A DNA stretch of 42,258 bases from the NCBI GenBank assembly GCA_018607905.1, contig JABBAP010000014.1:1-42258 (forward strand), in the 5' to 3' direction. Below, piece after piece: positions 8,965 through 16,805 of the stretch. A model generated the notes under the pieces. It made no database searches. It saw only the letters and a program-made list of their open reading frames with translations, and was not told the DNA's origin. The number at the start of each line of letters is the position of its first letter. Positions within the stretch are counted from its first letter, which is position 1. This DNA comes from Paracoccaceae bacterium. GTDB taxonomy: Bacteria > Pseudomonadota > Alphaproteobacteria > Rhodobacterales > Rhodobacteraceae. Made by a program: the position numbers and the translations under genes.

Positions 8965-9061
8965 CGTAACCCTCTTCACCGTTTTGTCAGATACAAGCGT
9001 TGCAAAACACGGGCCGACACGCAATGGTGACGTAACACAAAAGAACAAAGGCACAGGATCA

Positions 9062-9868
9062 ATGGCTAGAAAACAAAGAACTTTTCCGAACGCAGAGGAA
9101 GACGTCAAAAAAGCAGCGGGCGTCCCCGATACGGCACAAACACGCTCACCTGCGTACCGTTTGGCCTTTGCCGATGATGATTTTCTGTGCCGCGATGAAT
9201 TGCGAGCCACCCGCATTCAGTTGGAAATGCTCAAGCCTGAATTGATATTGGCGGAAAAGGGCATCGAGAGCACGATTGTCATGTTTGGTGGCGCGCGCAT
9301 CCCTGAGCCCAGCAAGAAGGATCAAGCACGCACCAAAACGCTCGCTGATCTGTCAAAATACTATGACGAAGCCCGTGAGTTTGCACGGTTGATGACCGTC
9401 AAAAGCATGGAGTCCTACGGTCGTGAAAACGTCGTGGTCACGGGCGGTGGACCGGGCGTAATGGAAGCAGGCAATCGGGGCGCAGCAGAGGCAGGTGGCG
9501 CATCAATCGCGCTCAACATCGTGTTACCCCACGAACAGGCGCCGAATGAATATTGCACACCAGATTTATGCTTTAACTTTCACTACTTCGCGACGCGGAA
9601 AATCCATTTCTTGATGCGCGCCAAAGCAATCACTGTGTTTCCAGGTGGTTTTGGTACACTAGACGAGCTGTTTGAAACGCTAACCCTCATCCAAACGGGC
9701 CGCATGGAACGGATGCCGGTTATCCTGTTTGGCGAAGCCTTCTGGCGCTCCATCATCAATTGGGAAACATTGGCAGAGGCAGGCACTATTTCTGCTGAAG
9801 ACATTGATTTGTTCAAATTCGTTGAAACTGCACAAGAAGCAATCGAAGTGATCGAAGCCGCGAGCTAG
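9062..9868 (+). CDS. LOG-family protein (possible nucleotide phosphoribohydrolase)
   Basis: The 268-residue protein has the two LOG/lysine-decarboxylase-like signatures: GGGPGVMEAGNRG at about 128-140 and PGGFGTLDE at about 194-202, in a Rossmann-like fold. LOG enzymes release cytokinin bases from ribose-5'-monophosphates in plants, and bacterial members act on AMP-like nucleotides. This longer form has about 60 extra N-terminal residues. The ATG at 9062 is chosen from the family length; the frame is open back to 8744, but that would overlap the divergent dehydratase. The stop overlaps the end of the converging P450 gene by four bases. Confidence 0.87.
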   Translation: MARKQRTFPNAEEDVKKAAGVPDTAQTRSPAYRLAFADDDFLCRDELRATRIQLEMLKPELILAEKGIESTIVMFGGARIPEPSKKDQARTKTLADLSKYYDEAREFARLMTVKSMESYGRENVVVTGGGPGVMEAGNRGAAEAGGASIALNIVLPHEQAPNEYCTPDLCFNFHYFATRKIHFLMRAKAITVFPGGFGTLDELFETLTLIQTGRMERMPVILFGEAFWRSIINWETLAEAGTISAEDIDLFKFVETAQEAIEVIEAAS

Positions 9869-11052
9869 GCCAATTTTGCGGGCAATCGAGAATACCCACG
9901 AAAGCGAATTCGATTGCCCCGCTCTGCACCATCACTCAGGCTGTAATTCGGGAAACGCCCCAGAAAGCGCCCGACGGCAACGCGCCCCTCCATCCGCGCA
10001 AGGCTGAACCCAACACACGTATGCGGGCCACCCGCAAACGCGAGGTGCTTGTTCGGGCGGCGATCTAATTGCAAGGTTTCGGCATTTTCAAACCGCGCTT
10101 CATCACGATTGGCCGCGCCGATACACAGATGCAAATCCGATCCAGCGGGGATGTGAACACCGTGCAAATCCATGTCTTCTGTTGTCAGGCGGTTGCCAAA
10201 TTGGTTCGGGCTTTCCATCCTAAGAAATTCATCAACGGCCGTGTTCAGCAAGGTCGGATTTGCGATTAAATCAGCTTTCGCCGCCGGATTTTCATCCAGT
10301 AAGGCCAGCGCATTACCGATCAAATTCGTTGTCGTTTCATGCCCAGCGTTCAGGATAAAAATACAGTTCTGAAGCAGCTCAACCTCAGTTAATTGCCCCT
10401 GCTCAGATTGCATCATCCGCGTCAAAACATCAGTTTCTGCGTTACCTGGGTTTTGTTCTCTGCGCGCCACTAAGTCCTTCAGATACGCTTTAAATTCCGC
10501 CACCGCTCGGTTGCCTTCATCCAGCTGGCCTTGCGTCAAAGCGGGCTCCAGCGCACCCAGAATGGCGAGCGACCAATCACGCAAAGGGCCGCGTTCTTCG
10601 TGGGGCATGTCAAACAAATTGCCAATAACTTCGATCGGGATCGCACCTGCAAAAGCGGATACTAGATCAACCTCACCTTTGTTTTCCATCTGATCCAACA
10701 GCCAAGTGACCTGCTCAACCAATCCCTGTTCCATTCCAGCAATCGCACGCGGGTTCATAGCGCCAACCATAATTGAACGCACCCGCGTGTGCAGCGGCGC
10801 ATCATTAAATACCAACGACGTTGTGTGGTGTTCAAACAGCAGGCTGTCGCCATACTTTGGTTTAAAAACGGTTTTCTTGTCTGAAATAAACCGCGTCGTA
10901 TCACGGTAGATCATATCCAAATCGGCATGGCGCGAAATGACGAAAGATCCGTCCGGCTGTGGGTGCACAGGCGCATCATGGCGCAGAGCCGCATAGGTTT
11001 CGTAGGGGTTGTTGTGAAACCCGTCTGGCAGGTCTGTGAGCAAAAAATCCAT
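9865..11052 (-). CDS. Cytochrome P450 monooxygenase
   Basis: The 395-residue soluble P450 has the I-helix oxygen-activation motif AGHETTT near residue 237, the K-helix ExxR (EFLRMESP) near residue 288, and the heme loop FAGGPHTCVG with proximal Cys at about 346. Length and the absence of a membrane anchor fit a bacterial class I enzyme that needs external ferredoxin and reductase. Neither partner is encoded nearby, so the substrate and redox chain are unknown. The gene is divergent from the PaaI-like gene, with a 70-base gap that must carry both promoters. Confidence 0.95.
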   Translation of the reverse strand: MDFLLTDLPDGFHNNPYETYAALRHDAPVHPQPDGSFVISRHADLDMIYRDTTRFISDKKTVFKPKYGDSLLFEHHTTSLVFNDAPLHTRVRSIMVGAMNPRAIAGMEQGLVEQVTWLLDQMENKGEVDLVSAFAGAIPIEVIGNLFDMPHEERGPLRDWSLAILGALEPALTQGQLDEGNRAVAEFKAYLKDLVARREQNPGNAETDVLTRMMQSEQGQLTEVELLQNCIFILNAGHETTTNLIGNALALLDENPAAKADLIANPTLLNTAVDEFLRMESPNQFGNRLTTEDMDLHGVHIPAGSDLHLCIGAANRDEARFENAETLQLDRRPNKHLAFAGGPHTCVGFSLARMEGRVAVGRFLGRFPNYSLSDGAERGNRIRFRGYSRLPAKLA

Positions 11053-11122
11053 GCCAGATCATTGACCACACCAATGGGGCAATGCAATGTTTTTGTGATG
11101 AAATTCAAAAGGATCAACCGCC

Positions 11123-11554
11123 ATGTCAATCACCGACCAAGAGCGCGCAGACCGAAGTGCTGCTGCAATGTGGGCCAATGACCGCGCTACAGAATGGCTC
11201 GGGGTTGAGCTGGTTTCTGTTGGCAAAGGCATTGCGGAAATGCACATGAAAGTTGAACCGCATCATTGTAACGGGCACAATATTTGCCACGGCGGGTTTA
11301 TCTTTACGCTTGCGGATACGGCCTTTGCCTATGCTTGCAACAGCTACAATCAAGCGACTGTGGCGCAGCACAACACGATCACTTTTGTGAACGTGGGAAA
11401 GCAAGATGATCTGCTGATTGCAAGGGCAACAGAGATTAGCAAAACGGGCCGTAACGGTATTTATGATGTGAACGTCACCAACCAAGCAGGCGCATTGATC
11501 GCGTCATTTCGGGGATGTTCGCGTACCATCAAAGGCCAGAACTTCCCCGAATAG
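11123..11554 (+). CDS. paaI: Hotdog-fold thioesterase, PaaI-like
   Basis: The 143-residue protein is a PaaI-type acyl-CoA thioesterase. The signature GHNICHGGFIFTLADTAFAY near residues 50-70 contains the catalytic Asp and the conserved HGG loop, and the ACNSYN segment that follows is typical of PaaI itself. PaaI clears ring-hydroxylated phenylacetyl-CoA by-products. The rest of the phenylacetate cluster is not in the window, so the substrate call is less sure than the fold. The ATG at 11123 follows AAAAGGA. The stop is three bases from the end of the converging endopeptidase gene. Confidence 0.85.
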   Translation: MSITDQERADRSAAAMWANDRATEWLGVELVSVGKGIAEMHMKVEPHHCNGHNICHGGFIFTLADTAFAYACNSYNQATVAQHNTITFVNVGKQDDLLIARATEISKTGRNGIYDVNVTNQAGALIASFRGCSRTIKGQNFPE

Positions 11555-11557
11555 ATC

Positions 11558-12526
11558 CTAATTGCTGGCCAAAACACCATCACATTGGCGCGGTAAATCA
11601 GCCATCGTGTATTGCCGCGCGCCGCGTTTTTTCTTCTTTGGTTTCGGCTTTTTGCTCGGCTTCACCTTTGGCGGATTTAGGTAATCCGTCACCCACCATT
11701 GCAACGTCTTGTCACAGCCATCACCGCCATTAGAAATCTGCGCAACGGTCGGTTTCTGCGTGACGCACCCTTTTAACCCCTTTGGGCATTTCATACGCAC
11801 ATGAAAGTGGGTGTTATGGCCGTAAAGCGGGCGAATTTTTTGCAACCATTTGCGGTTTCCACGGGTATTTTCACACAGCCAAATTTTGGCAGGTGCCGTG
11901 ATGAAAATTCGGTCAACGCGCGGATCTTGTGCCGCCACTTTCAAAATATTGGCGTGCTGTTGGCTCCAATTGCTATTTACTGTGCGTTGGCTTTTGGCGC
12001 GCACGTTTGTCGATGACAGGCTTTCTCGCTCGCCGCGACTTAGGTTCAAACGCGTTGGCTTATACAGCCAAATATCTGCATCTAACCCCATTTGGTGTGA
12101 CTGATGCCCCGATAGCATCGGCCCACCACGAGGCTGTGAAATATCGCCAATATACAAGCCAGCCCAACCAGGTTGTTGCGCCGCTTTTGCGCTCAGTTCT
12201 TTTAGGAACGTAATCATTTCGGGATGGCCCCAATTTCGATTGCGACTAAGGCGCATGGCTTGCCATGTTGGGCCAGATTCAGGCAGTACCGCGCCACCCG
12301 CCAAACACCCTTTGGCATAGGTTCCGATGGCTGCAGGGGATTGGCGCGATGCTTTGGCCTTTGCACCAAAAAGTTTATTCGCCTTCACGTCTGATGTGCT
12401 GATCCGAATGGTCGTCGCCGACACCGGCGCAACCACCACAGTTTGGGTTGTGGCCTTTGGGGCCTTTTGCCCACCAGGCCCACAGGCCGCGACCAAGGAC
12501 AAAAGCAGTAAATGGTGGACACGCAT
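11558..12526 (-). CDS. mepA: Penicillin-insensitive murein endopeptidase (MepA-like), probable lipoprotein
   Basis: The 322-residue LAS-family metallopeptidase cleaves peptidoglycan cross-links. The zinc-site signatures are present: SGHQSHQMGLDADIW (His and Asp ligands) and GHNTHFHVRMKCP (His ligand plus catalytic His). Several cysteines match the disulphide pattern of MepA. The N-terminus is a short hydrophobic run ending LVAAC, a lipobox with Cys at residue 15, so it is probably a lipoprotein rather than the soluble periplasmic form known from E. coli. The C-terminal 40 residues include a very basic Pro/Lys-rich stretch. The ATG at 12526 follows AAGGA. It lies 12 bases after the MFS gene and is likely cotranscribed. 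Confidence 0.92.
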   Translation of the reverse strand: MRVHHLLLLSLVAACGPGGQKAPKATTQTVVVAPVSATTIRISTSDVKANKLFGAKAKASRQSPAAIGTYAKGCLAGGAVLPESGPTWQAMRLSRNRNWGHPEMITFLKELSAKAAQQPGWAGLYIGDISQPRGGPMLSGHQSHQMGLDADIWLYKPTRLNLSRGERESLSSTNVRAKSQRTVNSNWSQQHANILKVAAQDPRVDRIFITAPAKIWLCENTRGNRKWLQKIRPLYGHNTHFHVRMKCPKGLKGCVTQKPTVAQISNGGDGCDKTLQWWVTDYLNPPKVKPSKKPKPKKKKRGARQYTMADLPRQCDGVLASN

Positions 12527-12538
12527 TTTCAAATTCCT

Positions 12539-13873
12539 TTAACGATATTCGTCTGCTGAACGGACCCAGAATAGCAAAATTAACCCAATCACAAAGAGCC
12601 CAACGACAGGAGAGACCCCAACGCGCTGACTTCCGCTTAGTGTGGTGAATAGGTCGATCAGACCTGGTGCCAAAAACGCAGAGGCTTTGCCCGTCAAAGC
12701 ATAGAGTCCAAACGATTCCGTCATACGGTCTGGGTCCGCTTGATCGACCAAAAACGTGCGGCTTGATGCTTGCAGGACGCCCCCGGCGGCACCGATGCAA
12801 GCACCAGCAAAGATAAACAGATTGTCTGGAAAGCTACTGTCTGGTGCTATCGGGAATCCAAAAATTGCTTCGCGAGAAATCCCAACAATTAGCGAGCTGA
12901 CTAGAATAAGAACGCTCACGCAAATAATAATAACTTTTTTCGGTCCAATCTTTTGATCCAAACGACCGCCAAAATAACAGAAAATCGCACCAGTGATTGC
13001 GGCAACAATGCCGAAAATACCAATGTCTACATTGCTCCATTCCAGAACGCCTGCGGCATAAATCCCACCAAAAGCGTAAAGACCGATCAAGGCGTCGCGG
13101 TAAAACATGGATGACCCAAGGTAAAACGCGAGGCTTCGTCGCGCTGGCAGGTTTTTGAGCGTGACAACAAGTTCGCCCAGCCCTTTGCCAACCGCATTCG
13201 ATAATTTTTCGCGGCGCGGTTCATCTTTGACCCACAGAAAAAATGGTACCATGAAAATGGCGAACCAAGCCGCTGTCAGGATACCGACGAACCGCGTACC
13301 TTCGCGCATTTCAGCATCAAGCCCAAAGAGCGGTGCTATCCCGATAAAGGTTACTCCAGTTTCGTTTTCTGCAAAAAACAGCAGCATGATGAACAATGAA
13401 ATAACGCCACCTGCGTATCCAAACGCCCAACCAGAGCCTGATATCCTACCCATTTCTGATCTAGGTGCGAGACTTGGCAGCATTGAGTTTACAAACGTCT
13501 GAGACAGCTCCATGCCTGCCATACCAATCGCAAACAGCAGGAGAATGGTCACAACTCCCGTTGACCCAGGCACGGCATTCCAAAGATATGCGGCACCAAC
13601 AACATACATGACCGAAAAAAGTGCGATCCAAGGTTTACGTGGTCCCGCGTTATCGGCAATTGCGCCAAAAATCGGAGAAGCAAACGCCAAAAACAAACCC
13701 GTCATCCACATCATTCGCGCCCACAGGGCTTGGCCCTCAACCGCGTTTTCTGCGACTGCGGACGTAAAATACGGCCCGAAAATAAACGTGATCAACAGCG
13801 TGTTGTATGGTTGCGATGCCCAATCGTAGAAATACCATCCCCAAATGGATTTTCGGTTTTGTGTGGATTCCAC
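12539..13873 (-). CDS. MFS transporter, UMF1 / Atg22-like
   Basis: The 444-residue integral membrane protein has about 12 hydrophobic segments and the UMF1/Atg22 N-terminal signature (GWYFYDWASQPYNTLLITFIF) with conserved Trp-Ala-Ser. The loop IADNAGPRKPW after the second or third helix matches the MFS cytoplasmic A-motif region. In yeast the family exports amino acids from the vacuole; bacterial substrates are unknown. The GTG at 13873 is chosen because GGGGGC precedes it at good distance; an earlier in-frame GTG at 13936 has no ribosome site. mepA follows 12 bases downstream. Confidence 0.87.
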   Translation of the reverse strand: MESTQNRKSIWGWYFYDWASQPYNTLLITFIFGPYFTSAVAENAVEGQALWARMMWMTGLFLAFASPIFGAIADNAGPRKPWIALFSVMYVVGAAYLWNAVPGSTGVVTILLLFAIGMAGMELSQTFVNSMLPSLAPRSEMGRISGSGWAFGYAGGVISLFIMLLFFAENETGVTFIGIAPLFGLDAEMREGTRFVGILTAAWFAIFMVPFFLWVKDEPRREKLSNAVGKGLGELVVTLKNLPARRSLAFYLGSSMFYRDALIGLYAFGGIYAAGVLEWSNVDIGIFGIVAAITGAIFCYFGGRLDQKIGPKKVIIICVSVLILVSSLIVGISREAIFGFPIAPDSSFPDNLFIFAGACIGAAGGVLQASSRTFLVDQADPDRMTESFGLYALTGKASAFLAPGLIDLFTTLSGSQRVGVSPVVGLFVIGLILLFWVRSADEYR

Positions 13874-14050
13874 GATAATGCCCCCAAAAGCTTTTGCGTA
13901 TTGTGCGAGCGATAGAACCTTTTTAGGCACAAACACGCAAGGGTATTCGCAGTCATAAGATCAGACTGCACGTTAGGATTTTGTTCTCGCTCTTGTCATA
14001 AGAAGAACCAGACACTAGGTCTTTGAAAGTCGGAACGAAGGAACCATCAA

Positions 14051-14338
14051 ATGATTTCAGCTTTAGGCGTGGCGCTGTTAGCACTTTTGAATGTGGCGTG
14101 GTGGATCATTGTCGCACACATCGTGATTGGCTGGTTGGTAAACTTCCAAGTCTTGAATTTGCAGCAACCTGTTGTCGCGCAAATTTACTTCGGTTTGAAC
14201 CGCCTGCTTGAGCCGCTTTACGCACCGATCCGACGTTTTTTGCCAAATACCGGCGGGCTAGATTTCTCGCCTCTGGTTGTCTTTATCGCGATTATTTTCT
14301 TACAGCGGCTTGCTGCACAAATGGCCTATTCTGCTTAG
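14051..14338 (+). CDS. YggT-family membrane protein
   Basis: The 95-residue protein has two hydrophobic helices (about 5-30 and 65-90) flanking the YggT signature, a short loop with LEPLYAPIRRFLPNTGGLDFSP near the middle. The family is widespread and linked to cell division and osmotic tolerance, with no defined activity. AAGGAACC precedes the ATG at 14051. It starts 177 bases from the divergent MFS gene and its stop abuts the stop of converging msrA without a spare base. Confidence 0.92.
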   Translation: MISALGVALLALLNVAWWIIVAHIVIGWLVNFQVLNLQQPVVAQIYFGLNRLLEPLYAPIRRFLPNTGGLDFSPLVVFIAIIFLQRLAAQMAYSA

Positions 14339-14983
14339 TTAACTGCCGAGCTGCCCTGCTTGTGATCCCCACAACTGTTTCACACGTGCATCTCTACCAC
14401 AGGCTTTGCGGTATTTTTTGTATGCGACTTTGCGCTGTACCAGACCAAAGCGAGTCAGAACTTTCTTACTGCTTTTGTAATAATCTTGATGGAATTCATC
14501 CGCTACAAAGAAGCTTCCAGCGCTCTTTATTGGTGTAACAATTTTTTTTCCCAAAGCAGTTTGCGCCGTAGATTTTGATTTTTGCGCAACGGATACTTGC
14601 GTCGATGAGGTCGTGAATACCGCCGTGCGATAGCTGTCGCCTCGATCGCAAAATTGCCCACCTGCATCTGTTGGATCAACTGTGCGCCAGAATTTATGCA
14701 GCAATGCCTTATACGAGATTTTTTCCGAATCAAAAACAATGCGGACCGCTTCGTAGTGTCCTGTCCCGCCTTTTGACACGACCTTATATTTCGCGGTTTT
14801 TGATGATCCGCCAATAAACCCAGATTCCGCTTTGATCACACCAGGAACTGATTCAAAATCAGATTCAACACACCAAAAACACCCTCCAGCAAAGATTGCA
14901 ACTTGCTGCTCTGCAAAGCCGGCTTGTGCGCCACCCAACATTACAGAACTCATTATTGCTAACTTTTTGAACGCGCCAAACAT
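14339..14983 (-). CDS. msrA: Peptide methionine-(S)-sulfoxide reductase, exported form
   Basis: The 214-residue enzyme repairs oxidised methionine in proteins. The active-site motif is GGCFWC at about 33-38, with catalytic Cys at 35. The GTGHYEAVRIVFD and EFHQDYY segments are standard MsrA. Extra cysteines (GGQFCDRGD, YRKACGRD) could be resolving residues. The first 24 residues form a signal peptide (hydrophobic core ending GFAEQ), so this copy should be periplasmic. The GCFWC form, with Cys in place of Gly after Trp, is a known subtype rather than a defect. GGAG lies seven to eight bases before the ATG at 14983. It is divergent from the sulfotransferase-like gene. Confidence 0.95.
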   Translation of the reverse strand: MFGAFKKLAIMSSVMLGGAQAGFAEQQVAIFAGGCFWCVESDFESVPGVIKAESGFIGGSSKTAKYKVVSKGGTGHYEAVRIVFDSEKISYKALLHKFWRTVDPTDAGGQFCDRGDSYRTAVFTTSSTQVSVAQKSKSTAQTALGKKIVTPIKSAGSFFVADEFHQDYYKSSKKVLTRFGLVQRKVAYKKYRKACGRDARVKQLWGSQAGQLGS

Positions 14984-15010
14984 GTGATCTTACTCCTTGA
15001 AGGTCCCGGT

Positions 15011-15041
15011 TGTGATTGTATGAATTGCGATCACATACAAT
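15011..15041. promoter_or_regulatory. Two interleaved inverted repeats between msrA and the sulfotransferase-like gene
   Basis: ATTGTATG at 15015-15022 is mirrored by CATACAAT at 15034-15041 (11-base spacer), and TGTGAT at 15011-15016 by ATCACA at 15030-15035 (13-base spacer). Both lie in the short gap between two divergent genes, so this could be an operator serving either or both. Confidence 0.4.
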
Positions 15042-15060
15042 TAACAAGTCGGTGAACGAA

Positions 15061-15804
15061 GTGACCCATTTGAACGAACCAAAACGCCTTGCGATGTGGT
15101 CTGGGCCTAGAAACCTGTCCACGGCAATGATGTATGCCTTTGCGCAGCGCGATGATTGCGAAGTTTGGGACGAACCCTTTTATGCAGCTTATCTGAGCAC
15201 AACAGGAATTGAGCACCCGTTAGGCGATGCGATTGTTGCAGCGGGCGATATTGATCCCAAAACCGTAACCCAAAAATGCTGCTTGTCTGGGCCAGAAAAC
15301 AAACCGCTGTTTTATCAAAAGCACATGACCCAACATATGATCCCTGAATTTGATCGTGCGTGGGTTTTGGAACAACACAACGTATTTCTTATTCGCCACC
15401 CAGCGCGGGTCCTCGCCAGTTACGCCGCAAAACGAGACAATCCAACGCTCAACGATATTGGCTTTATCCAACAAATGGAGCTGATAGATTTGCTGATTAC
15501 CGAAACAGGGCAAGCCCCGTTGATTGTAGACAGCGCCGATATTCGCAATAATCCCGAGGCGATGTTAACCGCTATTTGCGCACAAGTTGGCATCCCATTT
15601 TATGCTGAAATGTTGACTTGGGCTAAGGGTGGCAACTCGCAAGATGGTGCCTGGGCGCCACATTGGTATTCTGCTGTTTGGAACAGCTCTGGCTTTGCTG
15701 GACCCGAGAAATCGATGCCAAATGTCGCTGATAGTATGCAAGACGTTTATCAGCCCGCAAAACGCATTTATGATCGTATGTCAGAGATGAAGCTAAGGCT
15801 TTGA
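15061..15804 (+). CDS. Sulfotransferase-like P-loop protein
   Basis: This protein of about 247 residues has a sulfotransferase-type N-terminus: AMWSGPRNLSTAMMYAF near residue 15, matching the 5'-phosphosulfate loop with Arg-Asn and Ser-Thr contacts. It also has the 3'-phosphate-binding segment FLIRHPARVLASYAAK near residue 105, where the Arg and Ser of the family sit. It may transfer sulfate from PAPS, but this subgroup is uncharacterised as far as I know. The start is uncertain: GTG at 15061 gives the usual short lead into the P-loop, while TTG at 15016 and GTG at 15049 are also open. It ends five bases before the converging OmpA-domain gene. Confidence 0.72.
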   Translation: MTHLNEPKRLAMWSGPRNLSTAMMYAFAQRDDCEVWDEPFYAAYLSTTGIEHPLGDAIVAAGDIDPKTVTQKCCLSGPENKPLFYQKHMTQHMIPEFDRAWVLEQHNVFLIRHPARVLASYAAKRDNPTLNDIGFIQQMELIDLLITETGQAPLIVDSADIRNNPEAMLTAICAQVGIPFYAEMLTWAKGGNSQDGAWAPHWYSAVWNSSGFAGPEKSMPNVADSMQDVYQPAKRIYDRMSEMKLRL

Positions 15805-15809
15805 GGGCC

Positions 15810-16805
15810 TTAACGTGCTGCTAGTGTAAGTTCAATTCGCCGATTTTTTGCTAAAGACGCCGATGAGGTATCCTGCGTCAGTGGTTGATATTCACCATAG
15901 CCATTTGCAGACAATTTCTGCGGCTCAATCTCAGTCGCATCAACTAAAAAACGAACAACGGAGAGGGCACGCGCTTGCGACAATTCCCAATTATCTTTGA
16001 ACCGGCCTGTTCCACTGATGGGTTGATCGTCGGTGTGGCCATCAACGCGCAGCACCCAATCCACATCCTCAGGCACCCCAGAGACAACATCTTGCAACAC
16101 GGGCACGACCTGCAAAAGAATCTCTTTGCCACTTTGCTCCAATACCGCTGAACCTTGCTCGAACAATTCAGCCGATGAGAATACCAAACGATCAAAGATC
16201 GGATGATCTGGCGCAGCTTCACTTAATGAGCCACGCAATTTTTCGTTCAGTGTCGCATTCAACGCAGCCATCATGACCGCATTCTCTTCTGAGCGAATGC
16301 GATGAAGTTTTTTCAACTCACTTTCAGTTTCGTGAAACTTTGCCTCTACAATTTCGAGCGTTTTTTCTGCTGTTTCGATAGATGTTTTTGTCGTTTCCAG
16401 CTTTCCCACGAGAACCGCGGCATCGCGTGTCACCGTTTTCAAAATGTCTCTTTTGTTCTCGGCTTGGCTCTCCGCAGCCCGCAAACGTGTTTGCGCAGTT
16501 TCGTTTTCGGTCTGCGCGGCTTGCATCTTGGTCAAATGTATTTCGGCTTGCTTTTCGACTTTGGTTAGCTCTGCCTGTGCTTTTTCTTCCAAAGCATTAG
16601 CCTCTGTGAATTTTTCCAGAAATTGGGCCTCTTCTCGCTGCAACGATGCGAGCCGTAAGCCCGCAACTTCAACCGCTTGCCCAGCCGCTTTCGCAGAACG
16701 CTCCATATTGGTGGCTTGTTGTTCTGCGTCTTTGAAGAAGTTGTTTTCGAGGTCTGACAATGCGGGACCATCTGCTTCTGACATAACGTCTTGGTTTTCA
16801 GTCAC
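15810..16805 (-). CDS. OmpA-domain coiled-coil protein without a visible export signal
   Basis: The 331-residue protein has a long heptad-rich coiled coil (about 25-175) followed by an OmpA/MotB-type peptidoglycan-binding domain (about 200-331). Diagnostic segments are RVDGHTDDQPI, WELSQARALSVVRFL, SANGYGEYQP and KNRRIEL, including the Asp and Arg that hold diaminopimelate. There is no signal peptide or membrane helix, which is odd for a domain that acts in the periplasm. The GTG at 16805 overlaps the stop of the preceding membrane protein gene (GTGA), and an ATG at 16784 is the alternative. Coupled synthesis with that coiled-coil protein suggests a complex, or a missed fusion by frameshift. 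Confidence 0.8.
   Translation of the reverse strand: MTENQDVMSEADGPALSDLENNFFKDAEQQATNMERSAKAAGQAVEVAGLRLASLQREEAQFLEKFTEANALEEKAQAELTKVEKQAEIHLTKMQAAQTENETAQTRLRAAESQAENKRDILKTVTRDAAVLVGKLETTKTSIETAEKTLEIVEAKFHETESELKKLHRIRSEENAVMMAALNATLNEKLRGSLSEAAPDHPIFDRLVFSSAELFEQGSAVLEQSGKEILLQVVPVLQDVVSGVPEDVDWVLRVDGHTDDQPISGTGRFKDNWELSQARALSVVRFLVDATEIEPQKLSANGYGEYQPLTQDTSSASLAKNRRIELTLAAR

Noticed and set aside
9062-11554. Phenylacetate degradation cluster suggested by paaI
   Set aside because: No other paa gene is present; the neighbours are a LOG protein, a P450 and a murein endopeptidase.
14879-14893. MsrA active site GCFWC instead of the usual GCFWG as a possible inactivating change
   Set aside because: The nucleophilic Cys is kept and the GCFWC form is a known MsrA subtype.
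15011-15035. TGTGAT...ATCACA as a CRP/FNR-type site
   Set aside because: The half-sites are 13 bases apart rather than the 4-6 bases such dimers require, so it is reported only as an inverted repeat of unknown use.
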